The translations under genes and the position numbers were made by a program. A DNA stretch of 64,000 nt from Toxorhynchites rutilus septentrionalis (taxonomy: Eukaryota; Arthropoda; Insecta; Diptera; Culicidae), in NCBI RefSeq assembly GCF_029784135.1, contig NC_073744.1, forward strand, positions 100,561,303-100,625,302, in the 5' to 3' direction. This document shows positions 1-12,254 of the stretch, piece after piece. The notes beneath the pieces are model-generated. The model was given only the letters and a program-made list of their open reading frames with translations, was not told the DNA's origin and ran no database searches. Each line of letters opens with the position of its first letter. Position 1 is the first letter of the stretch.

Positions 1-985
1 GAGTGGAGAAGTAGATGTACCAACGTTAGAGGGTACAGTCTACTGGAAGTGACGTTGCTGAACGAAGGTACCAGCACCTTCCGTAAAGCGAATCCATCAT
101 CGACGTTACTTTTTGCAGTCCGTCGCTGTTGGCGAGTACGGAGTTGAAAGTGTGCGAGTCGTATACGCACAGTGATCAGCAAGCGATCCGGTATAGAATC
201 GGTTAACAAAACCACGTGCGAGTTCAGAGTACAACAGGCTGTGAGCGGAAGTGAAAGACGAATGCTTTCGACAGGGACCTTTTCGTCGAAGCACTTCTTC
301 TAGATACCGAAGCTTCAGATTGGAACGCAGAAAAGTTGACAGATCTGATAGCATGCGACACAACCATGCCGAGGAAAGTTGTACCAAAAAATGGAAGACG
401 CCCAGCTTACTGGTGGAACGACTGTCTCCGCAACCTTCGCGCTAGCTGTCGTCGAGCCAGAAGACGTGTTCAGAGAACTCGAAACAGCGCTGATAGCGAA
501 GAACGTAATACGGTGTACCGAGCAGCTAGAGCTGCCTTATAACGTGAAATTACACTGTGCAAAGCGAACAAAGGAGGTGAATTTTCATCTGACACAGTTC
601 CTGTCTGGACATGGCTGCTTCAGGCAATATTTGCACCGGTTCGGGCACGCTGCGTCGCCACTCTGTCCGGAGAGTGAAGATGTGGAGGAAACACAGGAAT
701 ACGTCGTATTCGTGTGTCCCAGGTTGACCACAAGGCGCGAGAGGCTGCCTGTCATTCATACTGGTAACATCGTGGAGGAAATGTGTCGTGACGAAGGCAC
801 CTGGAACGCCGTGAACAGTACAATCGTATCGCTGTTGCAACGGAGAGTCGCTTTGACGGAGTGCGCGTTATATTGGAGGACACTGCCTAATCGGCGCTCC
901 GTTGGGAGTAGAAATCCTACGAGGGTGGCTGTGACGGGGCGCGCGTCAAGTTGGAGGGCGGTTCCTAATCGGTTCACTTCTCGAT
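1..985 (+). pseudogene. R1-clade LINE ORF2 remnant, internally deleted
   Basis: This is a decayed non-LTR retrotransposon ORF2. From about 60 to 240 the reading resembles the end of an APE-type endonuclease domain, including a YTHSDHQAI-like string around 160-190, with frameshifts. At 336-570 comes the region after the endonuclease (motif RRPAYWWND at about 391). Around 570-580 it jumps directly to the C-terminal zinc-finger region of the same protein family (HLTQFLSGHGCF at about 583, then a Cys/His cluster ending in FVCPRL at about 727). The whole reverse transcriptase is therefore missing. The HLTQ-LSGHGCF motif is characteristic of R1-clade LINEs. The left end runs off the window. It cannot be autonomous. 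Confidence 0.8.
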
Positions 986-1125
986 AGGTGAGAAACCTCG
1001 TCAGGGTGGCTGTGACGGGTTGCGCGTCAAGTTGGAGGGTAAATCCTAATCGGTACGCGTCTCGACGGGTAAGCACTTTCTAATCGGTACACGTCTCGAG
1101 GGTAAACACGCTAATCAGCGTTGAA
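862..1125 (+). repeat. Tandem repeats in the 3' region of the R1-like LINE
   Basis: The string AGGGTGGCTGTGACGGG occurs at about 922 and 1003, each followed by a GCGCGTCAAGTTGGAGGG block and a CCTAATCGGT block. This gives a unit of about 81 bp with two good copies and degenerate partial copies either side. It follows the ORF2 zinc-finger region and is probably the LINE 3' UTR. Confidence 0.6.
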
Positions 1126-1711
1126 TACTCGAGAAATGCATGAGCACAGCCGCCCCTGAAGTAGTCGCCTAGATGTGGTCCCAGGGGGATTGAGACAACG
1201 AGTAGAGGGCTCGGTTTTTGTATGTGAGATCCCCACTCGACGTCTGAGTTAACCCTTCCCAGATAAGATGTTACGATATCATTGCAGCATAAATTTGACA
1301 AAACTTGTTTGGCAAATTATTATTTATTTCAGGTTGAGAACAAATCCATGAGTAAAAATGTGCATTAGAGTGCCAATGAAAATGATCATCACAAATTTAT
1401 GTAAGGGACTTCCTGGAAAACGCTGATTCCCGCGAAAAAATATATAGCTGCCAAACAAATCAAACACAAATTTCTGCATTACCCGAGAATGTAATAAATG
1501 TTTCGATGGTGTGGAAAAGGAGAGGGGGTCCCATAAAAATAATGCACATATTCCAACCAAACATGACAATTGAAAATTTTTGGAAAACTCTGAAGGAAAA
1601 GGGACAATTTGAAAAATTCAATTCGCATGTGTTCTACAATTGTAAATTGACAAGCGTTGTTAATCCATTTGATGTTTGCGGTAACAAAATTGATCTTCGT
1701 AGAAATGGATT

Positions 1712-1939
1712 TTAACCCTTTCGTCGTCTATGGACGACACCGCGCGACGACCTGTGTGTACGAGTGTCGTCTATAGACAACATCCGCGCGATGAGCTGTG
1801 TGTACGAGCGTCGTCTTTAGACAACTCGAAAGTGATACTACATATCGATCACACCAGCGAGATGTGCATACTTTTCGGTACAGTGCTCCGTACAGCGGAA
1901 GCACTCCGGCGGAGCACGCTGCCGTATCGAAAGGGTTAA
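1712..1939. mobile_element. piggyBac-type MITE with TTAA duplication and internal tandem repeat
   Basis: A 220-bp element (1716-1935) has perfect 8-bp inverted ends CCCTTTCG/CGAAAGGG and is flanked on both sides by TTAA (1712-1715 and 1936-1939). TTAA duplications with CCC-starting ends are typical of piggyBac-derived non-autonomous elements. Inside, a unit of about 46 bp (core GTCGTCTATNGACNACA then a CTGTGTGTACGAG block) is repeated about 2.5 times. It has no coding capacity. Its GC content is visibly higher than that of the flanks. Confidence 0.75.
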
Positions 1940-1954
1940 TGTGATAGAACGCAC

Positions 1955-2060
1955 TCCTATATCGTCTTCTATCTATATAAATAAAAATGGATCGCCGAAT
2001 GTGTTAATAAGAGCAAAACTCGAGAAAGCTAGTTTAATGAATAAAATGACATATTTTTGC
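1955..2060 (+). mobile_element. Possible Helitron-like 5' end
   Basis: The string TCTATCTATATAAATAAAAA followed by TGGATCGCCGAATGTG resembles 5' ends of insect Helentron-type non-autonomous elements, as I remember them. No matching 3' end was identified nearby, and no replicase/helicase ORF is present. Low confidence. Confidence 0.25.
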
Positions 2061-2144
2061 TTTGTAACCACTGTAATCGTAATAAACGCTAATAGTGTCT
2101 CCATAAAAGTTATGTATTTTATGTTATCTGAGTCTTTGTGGAAC

Positions 2145-2189
2145 ATATTGAGTTGATAGAATATAAATTACATTATATCAACTCAATAT
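2145..2189. repeat. 14-bp perfect inverted repeat (hairpin)
   Basis: Arms ATATTGAGTTGATA (2145-2158) and TATCAACTCAATAT (2176-2189) are perfect complements around a 17-base loop. It may be an end structure of a small element. Function unknown. Confidence 0.5.
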
Positions 2190-2199
2190 AATTATAACT

Positions 2200-4634
2200 T
2201 AAGCAAACATAACAGGAAAAACAGTTATATCTCTAAAGGACTGATAGATAGATATTATACATCTTCATCAAAGTTTCATGAAATTTAAAGCTCTACAATG
2301 TTGCTGAATACATAACTCAACTATCTCGTAAGTAAAAAAGCAAGTTTTTTTTTAAATTTTCACTGTAACTTAGTAAGAGTTGAAATAAAACCGTCAAATT
2401 AACCGAATTTTTGACCGTCTTTTTTTCAGAACGGCCCCACTGTGCGCCGTTTTCAAAAGTTACACTTGAGTCAATGAATTCCCAAATGCTGTGGAAAACT
2501 CATATTTCCTCCAACCCAAATAGAGTACAAACTTTCGTTCGAATAAAAAATACAAGTTTCTAAAATCTGCATTCGATTCATTTGGAATGGCACATTCACA
2601 AATATATTTTATATTTCAATGAGAGCTTCGGAATGTCTTAGAAACACAATTTTCCATCACACCACCGACGCTTTACAAACAATCCTTAAAGTAACGGAGC
2701 GACTAAGAACCACATCTGCACTCGTTATCTTATCTCGCAAGACTCAATTATGGATTCTGATGTGATTTAGAACAAAAAGCTCTATTAATCTCCTTCTGAA
2801 TGCAGTCATTCTCGAGATATTTAAAAAATATTTTTAATTTATTGTCTTTTTTATAGTAAATAGGCTCTTTCAATATGTTTGTCGTGTTACTCCGCCATGT
2901 TCATGAAATTTCATGAATTAGCTTATAATTTTTAACAACTTTTACAAATACATCATTATGGTGAAACTATATTTGTAGGAGTTACGTTGAAAAACGTTGA
3001 GAAACGTTTCGTATTTACCCGCATGTCTTCAAATGTTTATACATGGTTTTTTTTAACTGTTGCTTTCAAATTTTTCGTCAATTTCATCATTGAAGCTCCT
3101 CCATGAGCCGATGCATAGTTCTTCGCTTTCAGAGTCTTTAATTGTGGATGCCAGTCGATTTCTGGACTTTGTTTTGTTGACATTGTAAAGCGAAAATATT
3201 CACTCAACATACGTTGCAGAATGTTATAAAAAAGGGCCTGACAAACGACCTTAGCAATAGATACAGGAAATTTTTCATCACGCTTTAAGACATCCAACAG
3301 CTGGAACCAAGTCATTCAATTTTTGCCCCATAAGATTCGTCTTGAGTAGCCTGAATTGGCTATACAAGCTTTGTCCGATCCAAAGCAATCCAAAGATATA
3401 TCGATACTACCAGTTGAAAAAAAAGGTTTCGAGAAAATTCGTACAGCAATATTATATCCCTTGAGGTGACTTCATACTTTTGGCTGTATTTCTCAACGAA
3501 ATCAAACATGGAAAAATCCTTTTAAGACAACGTTTCTGATGGCATAAGCTTCCCAAAAATGCCAAAAATAAAAATTCGATTTTTTCGATTCTCCAGACCG
3601 GGGTCTTAAACGATCCTATGACTAAACCGATTATGCTGTTTCTTCTTTCGCTCATCAATAACGTAAATTGCACTTTTCAATAGAATAATCTCAATTTTGC
3701 GAACTTTATAATGAGAGAAATATGTTATTGTTGATCATGTTGGGCAACTTATGTTTTGAGAGCTATGTGCAATGATTCTCTGATGTTGATCTTGATGTGA
3801 AAGATCTTGAAGACATTCTGAAGAAGTTTGAGGACGTTTACGTTGGTATAGAGAAGAAGAAGCTGGAATTGTATTGGATGCAGCTAGGAAGCTGACTTCC
3901 GAATCGATTTCTTGTGACTTCTATACTGAGCTCGCGAAACAGATTTGATTTGAGCGATCCGGTTATCAAAACGGAGGTCTCGATAAACTCTCAAATTTTC
4001 ATCAAGCCACCAAACCTTAGTCAACCAAACCGCCAATTTCATCAATTCGTTGAAACAGGTAATGTTAATATAATATAATGTTAACATCCGAAAAAAATCA
4101 TTCATTATTTTCCGACCTTTCAGGCAGGGGTCCCCCTATAAGTGAGTCGATATACGATTGGCGGATTGATTATGGTCATACTTAATTTGGAGCGAGAAGA
4201 ATACTCTAAGCTCTTCAAAACGTTCAAGATTTCGCTTAACAACTTCCTTCAACGAAAGCCATCTCGTTGCACTGTGTCAATTTTTTTTATAAATCAAGAT
4301 ATAATAGATTCAATATTTAAAGTTGAAATGAAATTGAATTGACATAACAACGGAACTTCTTCTGATATGGCCTCGGTATTTGTGTTTTTTGAAACTCATG
4401 AATCACACCAGCTGATATAATTAAATATAATTAAAGTCCCAAGTCTCGTACAATTTATTGTTGAATATATAACTAATATTTTGTTAATGGATGGCCTTTA
4501 TAATTTGTGGGTCGGCTTAGAATCACCCTACTCTCTCACCCTCACTTCCGTATTGATAGAGTATGTATGCATTATAATCTAATGCTTATTTTTATCATTC
4601 TGTATGTCTCCATATGAAAATATTTGCTACTCAC
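2200..4634. other. Non-coding AT-rich stretch, probably tomosyn intron
   Basis: I see no supportable gene here. ORFs of 60-92 codons occur by chance in AT-rich sequence and match nothing I recognise. A plus-strand stretch at about 3760-4110 has a weakly gag-like reading with several stops and is too degraded to name. If the exon at 4635-4751 is tomosyn, this lies in the intron downstream of it. Confidence 0.4.
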
Positions 4635-4751
4635 CACTCTTTTTAATGTAACTATCGGCAAATGCCAGGCATGTTACGGCCTCAGTGTTGACGTTTTCGA
4701 GGCTCGATAAAGAAGACGAACGTGATCGAGAAACTGAGTTATCTAGCTTAT
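4635..4751 (-). CDS. Tomosyn (syntaxin-binding protein 5) internal exon
   Basis: On the minus strand a pyrimidine-rich acceptor (TCTCTTTTATTCCAG) ends at 4752, and a strong donor (GTGAGT) begins at 4634. The 117-bp exon has one open phase: two bases, 38 codons, one base. It reads KLDNSVSRSRSSSLSSLEN and then a segment ending in FADSYIKKS. From family knowledge, tomosyn proteins have an SRSRSSS-S-- motif followed by a hydrophobic -CL-FADSY-KK segment between their two beta-propeller halves. Tomosyn is a soluble R-SNARE protein that binds syntaxin/SNAP-25 and restrains vesicle priming at nerve terminals. The incoming phase (needs one base) matches the outgoing phase of the exon at 30813-31029. 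Identification is from memory of the family. Confidence 0.7.
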
Positions 4752-5085
4752 CTGGAATAAAAGAGAAAAGTTTATGTATTATAATTCATATATAGTCTAC
4801 AAGCAATTTGAGTTAGTACCTCACAAATTGATCGATTGTCTCAAAGCACAATACTATTTTCGCACAGATTCATATTGTAAAATAAAACCTTGCGTGGCCC
4901 TCCATTTTCAAGGAAACATAAACAATAATACCGGGACCGTGATACTAGTCGCGGTCTCATAATCTTCCGGAAGTTTTTAAAGTTTTAACGTAAGATTACA
5001 TCTTTTAGGAACATATTGGAGGTACAAATTGAAAGACAAAAATCGAACACATCGTGAAAAATTCCAATGTCTCTGTATTTATTCC

Positions 5086-5555
5086 TTAACATATTTTCCT
5101 TCGATGGCAATACACTTGGTATAGCATACTACCTGTTGAAATCCGAAGTTTGTAATGAATCCACGTTTCATCCATTGTCACAAAACGTCGAAAGAAATCT
5201 ACTCGATAACGCTTCAACATCGCCAAACCGGCTGTTGAATCATCAAAGTGCCGCTGTTTATAATCGACAGTCAGCAAACGCGGCACTCATTGCGCGGATA
5301 GCTTCTTCATGACAAAAATGTCGTGCATAATGTACCCCCTCTCGTTCTTTTGAAATGCCTACGGCCGCAGCTACCTCGCGTAACTTTACTATACGATCGT
5401 TCAAAACGAGTCGCTGCACTGTTTACGATTTCTGGATTCGTAGCCTCTTTTCGCCATCCAGAGCGAGGTGCATCTGCGGTGCTTATACGGCCCATTTTAA
5501 ATTCACTTAACCACTGATAAACTCTTGTTCTCGAAGGAGTAGAAGTAGAATAACA
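5086..5555 (-). pseudogene. mariner transposase, truncated and frameshifted
   Basis: Minus-strand reading from about 5555 gives a VYQWLSEFKMGRIS helix-turn-helix segment (Met at 5495), then VKLREVAAAVGISK in another frame. MKKLSAQ follows, with a stop where the family has Trp, then VPRLLTVDYKQR and finally FVTMDETWIHY, which holds the first catalytic Asp of a mariner DD34D transposase. At about 5120 the similarity ends, so the second and third catalytic Asp are missing. There are at least two frame changes and one nonsense codon. No terminal inverted repeats were found. It is dead on sequence grounds. Confidence 0.85.
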
Positions 5556-5605
5556 TTTCTTTAATCACTGCATTGATTGTTCAGGAATTTTTTCCCATCA
5601 AAAAA

Positions 5606-6016
5606 CAGGAAGTGGGTTATATCTGTGGTATAACTGCAAGGGTGACGTAGGACTATCGTTGATTTAGTGATCATTTTTTTTAGTTGCTTCTGAATCAATT
5701 CTGAATAAATGAATAAATGAATATTTGGGGGACTTCGAAAACGAGAAAGTTACTTTGAAGGCACAATATTCAGCAAAAGAAGCAATCACACGAAAGTTGT
5801 ATAATACATAATACATTGCTTGTATTGTGATACGTTTTGTATTCCATTTCCAAATGACAAAATATCTGTTGCATCAAATCAGTCTACATAATTTTTGCGT
5901 TCCATCATCATCCTTATTCACAACACCCACTTCTCGTTTGAAAAATTGTTGAGTAAACATCGAGAAAAAGAGACTTTTAGAGGAAGCAAATTAATCTGTA
6001 TAAATCTCAGAAAAAA
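5606..6016 (+). mobile_element. Truncated member of the GACGTAG repeat superfamily (5' end E)
   Basis: It begins CAGGAAGTGGGTTATA after an A-run, then has the short palindrome-like GTTATATCTGTGGTATAAC and GGGTGACGTAGGACTATCG. The same start recurs at 31216, 47907, 48101, 57144 (reverse) and 60978. The later part (about 5910-5965) matches spacer sequence at about 58163-58212 and 63594-63643 in the H3 array (ACAACACCCA-TTCTCGTTT). No 3' end is present, because the next member starts immediately at about 6018. Confidence 0.6.
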
Positions 6017-6017
6017 A

Positions 6018-7668
6018 CTAGGAGGTTGTGTTCAAAACACGACCGCATTGTTGACGTAGAACTACGCTATAGTTTAATTCTAGTCGCTTGTTTGTAACTG
6101 CAGATATTATTTTGTAATGCTACGAAAATTTTGAAACAACCATTCTACCAGCTTAAGGAGAGGAACAAACGAAATCTGCAGGGAGGCCCTCGGCTGGAAT
6201 CCACAAGGATAGCGCAGACGAGGCTCGCGGCGGTATAGTCTTACCAATGACATCCAAACCGTTGATGCCAATCTTACCTGGCGGCAAGTGAAAGCCATGG
6301 CAGATGACCGTTGATAGTGGAGACTTCTGACATCGTCTCTTTGTTCTGCGCAACAGGCAAACACGGATCAATAAGTAAGTAAGTAAATTCTACCAGATTG
6401 GTAGCCCTGAAATATTTTTTTATTGTAGAATCGTTTGACGATAATTATTTGATGATTCATTCTTGTCCTTGCAGAACAATACATGCTTATTGAATAACTT
6501 GGTATTCCCCAAATATTTTTTTGGTGCACAACCTTAACATCTGCTTCACCATAGCGTCAGTTCAATGCATTGATGACAGAAAACAAACAATGTTAACTGC
6601 TTGGAAAAAGCCTGAATATTTGCCTCAGCAGAGATTCACTACCAATACCCTAGCGTAAATATTTCCCTCCCGTTATCTCCCCTCTTTGTTTATATTTATC
6701 ATTACAACTGCATAATTTGAACACCAAACAATCGTCAACCATAGCATGAAAAATTAGGCGAATGTTGCATCGTTACAGGGCCAATGCACACGGGAGCAGA
6801 TACAAATGGGGTTTCAGAGTAGCGAAGGTTATAAATCGCGCACGTACGCTTACAAATATGCATATACGATGGCTTGAAGCAACTAAATTTACACACACTT
6901 TTCTCCGTTTTGCGGTCTTCTCAACAGAAGTCCTTTCCGTTAATATTGCCAGTCTAGATTAGCTTAGCTGTCATCCTTTGTGGAGAGAGTTTTCCTACCG
7001 TAATACGAAACCAAATCACTGACAAAATTCCAGAACATTTAATTTCTTGGTGAGCTGACGATAACCTAGCTTGATGATTCCCCACACAATTGTGTAGCTC
7101 AAAACCTTAATGCAATGGCGTCAGTTTGATGCAATGATTGCAATGCCAGAAACATCAGCGAGTGAGTAATTTGGTCGCGTCCACAGCTCAATCCGAAACG
7201 AAGACATGTGATGACGCAAAACATAGAAGAACAAGCGATATTCATTGCTTTGAATACAGAACTATACTGAAAGTTTCGCTTCCTTCCTTGCTTGAGACTT
7301 TAAACTTCTTCAGCAATATACCCCTTCGTTCTTTTTCTTTTCCTTCGTTCACGGAGACTTTACGTCTTACGATTTCCCCTTCGTTGCTTGGAAAAAAAAG
7401 CCCTGTTCGGGAAAGTACACAAATGGACAGAACAAATATATGAGGAAATGGGAATGCTTCCAATTTTCATCAATTTGAACCATATACAGACTATGGGATT
7501 GTAATGTATAGCATATCAAGCAAATCTTAGGGTATTTCCCATTCGTTTGGTATGTAAATCGCTTAAATCCGTTCGCGGCAAAAATAGTTAATCACATTAA
7601 CTTTATTAATTAAAAACGTGACCTGTTTTCTGATTTGGCACCCTTAATGAAAGACGTAGTTCTACGTC
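6018..7668 (+). mobile_element. GACGTAG superfamily element, M type, copy 1
   Basis: The left end is AGGAGGTTGTGTTC followed about 30 bp later by TTGACGTAGAACTACGC. The right end is GACGTAGTTCTACGTC (7653-7668) followed by AAAAA. The same two ends bound 36716-37998 (+) and 33464-35476 (-). Interior sequence is shared among the copies, such as the block CATCCTTTGTGGAGAGAGTT, and no ORF spans the copies. A 5'-truncated LINE is nested at 6152-6386. Superfamily affiliation is unknown. Confidence 0.65.
6152..6386 (+). mobile_element. 5'-truncated LINE 3' end with 10-bp TSD
   Basis: The plus strand encodes a C-terminal piece reading NLTWRQVKAMADDR, then LCSAQQ, the usual end of a LINE reverse-transcriptase ORF downstream of the RT domain. 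It ends with a (TAAG)n tail at about 6371-6386. It is flanked by ATTCTACCAG at 6142-6151 and 6387-6396, a target-site duplication inside the M-type element. In-frame stops are present. From the tail and C-terminal motif the clade could be RTE- or CR1-like, and I cannot decide which. Confidence 0.75.
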
Positions 7669-8132
7669 AAAAAGCTGAAACTAATTAGCGGAGAGATTCA
7701 TTTTGTTTTCGCGTGTGTGTGGGTGTGTGTAGTTTCATTAAAATGGCGTTAGCCCTTCGCCCTCATGTTGTGACGTGTTTGCGAACCGCGGGTGTATAGT
7801 TGATATTAGTTGATGACATGGAATAAAGTTGGTTCACTAACTCCGAAAGGTTTTTTAAGTTCCATGATCCTGTGGTCATTTAGTTTTCGGGATCAGTATC
7901 CATCACAAATTGAAAGTTTTTTGCTGCAGTTGCCGCATTGGAGTGTTGAGCAGGAGGCTCAGGCAGCGATCAGAAGAAGATATGCGCGTCTGTGCTGTGC
8001 TTTTATTTATATTTTGAATTAGCGAAAAAGTGTGTACTCTGCCCTTGTGATCCCAAAGACAATGAATGTTTTTCAAATTCTTTAATTGAGTGAGATTTCT
8101 AAGGATGCCATTTTATACTTCATATGTGAATG
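7669..8132. other. No recognised feature
   Basis: AT-rich sequence with a short (GT)n tract at about 7712-7728 and no convincing ORF. Confidence 0.4.
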
Positions 8133-8484
8133 TTTTTTTTTCTTTCTTTATTAAAGAGATTTTCAGCCAAAGGCTGGTTCATCTCTAAATGAGAGAGTGG
8201 ATAGTCCTGAGGGGACTCTCCCAAATAGTGGGTAATTGTACCCCTTATTATGTTACACCCTAAACATCAGCCGGGTGCTATGATTGATGCTAGGATCGTT
8301 AGCAAAATCTCAAGCAGAACTGTCAGTGGGATACCCAATTCATAAGAAAACAAAGGGAAAATGTCAGTGGGATACCCGATATGTTGGCTCCTGTCAGTTC
8401 AATGGGGGTTCTCTAAAGACGTCACCCGGCTGCTAAACATGGAGCCCTGAGTGGGCTAGACCTATGAATTGGGGACATCAAACA

Positions 8485-11400
8485 TCATTGAATTCGGAAG
8501 CTGTCTCTGTTTCCGCCCATGTTGTAGGCAAAAGCGGCATGCCCGGTTCTGAGTCTGGAAATAACCTGCTGATCGCGGTGTACCCGGAGATCCTCCCATT
8601 TAGAGATTGTCGCTTTAATCTTGCGTAGAAAGAATTCCCGAGTTCCACGTCGACCAGCGTCGTACCATTCTTGAGCCCATCTGTGCTCAATTTGTTTGGA
8701 CACCCATGTTTTCACGTCATCTGCCGAAAATAGACTTGTGAAGTGTGCCCTTCGTCGACCCGATGCTACAAGACGATCCGCTTCTTCGTTCCCGGGTATT
8801 CCAGAGTGGCACGGTATCCACATAAATGTGGTATCTGGAGATGTGTCCATGAGGATTTGTTGATGCCACGGATGTGTCGGTCTTTCCGAGTCAATCGCTG
8901 ATATCACACTGGCCGAGTCGGACAGCACCAGGACGGGACAGTCCTATGGATGGGTTGCAACAATGTACACTGCGACCGCCTCTTCCGAAAAGACGTTGCA
9001 AGGGTCTGGAAGGCGATGACAGGTAGATATGTCTGGACCTGTCACTCCTATCCCGACTCTTTTTGAGACTTTGGAGCCATCCGAGTAGCGAACAGTGTGT
9101 TCCGCGTACCGGGTACTTAAAAGTTCCGCAATATGTTTCCGAACGGCTATGGGGTTAGAACCGGCCTTGTAGTGGTCCTTTATCCTTGTATCCATTTTTA
9201 ATTGTCTCATGTTCCAGCTTCTCGATCCATTCCATTGGATTCCGGATATCGGCGGAAGTTTCTGACCGGTTGTTTCCTGGAGGAGGCAGTTAACCTCGAC
9301 AAGGAGAAAACCTTCCCCGTTCGATCTTTCTGTCTTATTTATAAATCCGATCGCACGGTGACATAATGTTTTCCTAATATAGAACCAGAACGGGAGTATG
9401 CCACTCTCAGCGCAAGCTGCGTCTGCGGGGGTAGACGGGAGAAGACCGGAGGTAGCGAGGATGGCACGATTGTATGTGGGGTCGAATTTGTCCAGTAGGG
9501 TCTGGATACCTAATACCGTGAGTTCCAATCCATAGGATAGGCGGGAGTTTACTATAGCATTACAGACGTTCATCCTCGTCTTCCGATTAGAGTTCGTGTG
9601 TCGACCGGCAAGGCATCTAAGTAAGTTGATACGACTTTGGCAATCATTTTTGACTCTATCGCAGTGCTGGCTGAAAGACAATTTACGGTCTACGGTGACT
9701 CCAAGAATCTCGATTGTTTTTCGTCTTGGGATGGTTGTTCGTTGGATCCGGATCGGGGTGTTAACAATTCTGTGATTTGTATTACATATGTGGGTAAACT
9801 CGCTCTTAGAGGGAGATAGTTGGAAGCCCACTGAGGAGGCCCACTTCGCCACCCATGAAATGGCTTGGGCGAGCTTCCGTCTAAAAACTTGACTTCGGTG
9901 TATCTAAAAATATATTTAGGCTTAGACTTAGTAGGTAAAAATATCTGTACGATTTTGATATCGAAGATAATAAATAAATAAATAAACAAGCTTGATGGAG
10001 GCGCCCATTACCATTAGCATCACGTCGTCCGCGCATACGAAAACACGGTAGGTTCTCGAAAATGCTGTTCATTTTTACCAGGAAAAGTGTCACGGCTAAC
10101 ACGGACCCTATTACTCCGGTTTCTTCGGCGAATTCCCTCGATTTTTGATTTCCAACTATTACTCGGAAAGAACGATGGCTCAGGAAACCCTTCACGAAGT
10201 GAAGCATGTGACCTGCGATGCCCCATCTGTACAGCTGCTGCAGAACTGCCGGGGTCCAAGCTTGGTTATATGCTTTGGCAATGTCCAGTGCCGCTAGTTC
10301 AGTGTGCAGGTTTTCCGTCCTTGCCTCGTTCAGAGCATGGCTCAAGGTGGCCATATATGTGTTGGTCCCGCAGCCAGATCGGAACGCGTGTTGTCGGAAG
10401 TCTAGCAGATGGTTTTCGGATAGGTGTTGAGTCAGTCGTCGGTTCACCATTCTCTCCATAACCTTGGAGGCAGCATGTCCGTGATATGGAACGATAGTCC
10501 TCTGGCGAGTGTCCGGTTTTGTTTGGTTTTTTAATCGGGACGACCAAGCTGCTGGACCATTCTCGAGGGAAATCGCGCTCAGTCCAGATCCGGTTGAAAA
10601 CCTCCAGCAATTTCGACTTGCCTGTTGCGGTGAGTTTCTCAAGAAGTGGGTAACCAACATCGTCCGGTTCCGCTGATTTGCCCTTTCCGACGGCCAGCGC
10701 CAGGTTAAGTTCACGGATGTGGAATGGTTGGTTGAGATTCGTGTTTGGGTCTATTTGGTATTTTGTATCTCCGTATTGAGTCTGCCTTGACGTCGTTTCT
10801 TCTTTTGAAGTCTTCAGAGTAGCCATTCAACGCTGATATAGAATGGAAGTGGTTTCCCAGCGCGTTTGCGACTACGAGTGGATCAGTGGTAGTCTCGTTC
10901 ATCACGGACAGGGTGATGCCTTTGCATTTCCTTTTCCCTGAGAGGGCGTTTACTCGTCGCCAATAAGCGGGGAAGAAGATTTCGGCTAGAAAAGCTTAGG
11001 TCTATGGCTGTTTCGATAGGACCGTGTATGAAGGTAGGAGACCCGTCATTTAACACTACGATTTCCACCTCCTCCATGGCTTCTGTGATGGTAACTCCAC
11101 GCTGGTTGTAGTTGGGACTTCCCCACGTCTCGTGGTGTCCGTTAAAGTCTCCTAGGACGAGGGTTGAACCGGTGATATTGCGCAGTGTGTTAATGAGCTC
11201 ATTTCGTAGGTCGAGGATTCTCGGATTTGGTAAATATAGTGAAACGATAGTCACCGAAAATGGTTGGTGAACTTTCACTGCAACCGCTGGAAGCTCTGTG
11301 CATAGACTCACTTCGGTGAACTGAAACGGTTAACGAATTCCTATTGCGACGGAATGATAAAAATTGGAGTGCACGCCTAGGACCCATCTGTATCGGTCAC

Positions 11401-11809
11401 CTAGGGATCTGTTAAGTTTGATGTTATCGGCTTTGTGGACTTCCTGGATGGCTAACACAATTGGGCAGTACTTCTGAACCAGAAGTTCTATATCGCAGTA
11501 GTTGTTGAAGTAGCCGTTCATGTTCCATTGGATGGCTAGCGTTGAGCCTGTAAGGTGGCTGTTTCTGAGGTTCCGCTGTGGTACTGGGTCAGGTGACAGC
11601 AGTGAGCTTGGCGATTGGACGTTCGAGCTTGTTAGGCGAGTTGCGGACCCCGACAGAGCTTCACCGACAGAAGCAGTCTGATTGAACCCCGCTGTAGGCA
11701 GAGGTGAGGGAGCCGCGGAAAGAAGTGTTGATGGTTTTGAAGGTGTTGTGGAATTGCCGGTCTTTGCCTGTCGCGAGTTGTGTTTCCGTTTATCTACTGT
11801 AGCGGTCAT
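8485..11809 (-). pseudogene. I-clade LINE ORF2 (EN-RT-RNase H), frameshifted
   Basis: The endonuclease start reads LAIQWNMNGYFNNY with IQEVH (about 11550-11430), then VLGDFNGHHETWGS in the next frame (about 11170). The RT region runs from about 10826 to 9500. It includes SAEPDDVGYPLLEKL, AALDIAKAYN and a catalytic box that reads ADD at about 10024 after a frame change. An insertion of about 110 bp ending in (AATA)n-AAC (about 9885-9995) interrupts the sequence between the catalytic box and WASSVGFQLS. RNase H is recognisable: YSDGSK (about 9083), EEAVAV, SDSASVISA (about 8920) and GNEEADRL (about 8780), with acidic residues kept. At least five frame changes make it non-functional. Confidence 0.85.
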
Positions 11810-12254
11810 TCGCTCCGCAATCCTTGCGCCGGGGGGTGGTCCCTAGTTCCGGTTTGCCTATAACTTCCGCACTAGGGGGGCCTCGGCTACCCAGGACTGT
11901 GTTCTTCCTGATGTGTTTCCCGTCCGTCTCGCTTTCGATTTGTATATTCATGCTTCCCTCGCTGTCCTGCGAGGAATACGGGAGTAAAACCCGCTTGTCC
12001 GTCTCGCTTGTTTCCATTGGGTGTCGAGGGTTGTCTGTCAGTTCCGGTCCTCCAAAGACTTCCGCACTGGCAGGGCCTCGGCTACCCAAGGTTGTGTTGT
12101 CAGTGGTGAAATGGGAGTTCGTATCGTCGGTTTGGGTGTGTGCATTGTCCTCTCTGTGCTTTCGAGTGTGGCTTTTCGCTTTGTTACGTGTGAGGACAAT
12201 TGATGATTGCTCAATTGTGGTCTTTTGTCTGTCTATTGACTGGAGAGGACATTC

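Noticed and set aside
756..1076. Minus-strand ORF of 106 codons with internal repeats
   Set aside because: It is the antisense of the R1 LINE 3' repeats; the repeats in the protein come from the 81-bp DNA repeat.
3037..3315. Minus-strand 92-codon ORF
   Set aside because: No recognised domain, no splice or promoter context; lies in AT-rich non-coding sequence. Considered as a possible endogenous viral fragment but no motif supports that.
7712..7728. (GT)n tract as regulatory element
   Set aside because: Simple repeat with no further context.
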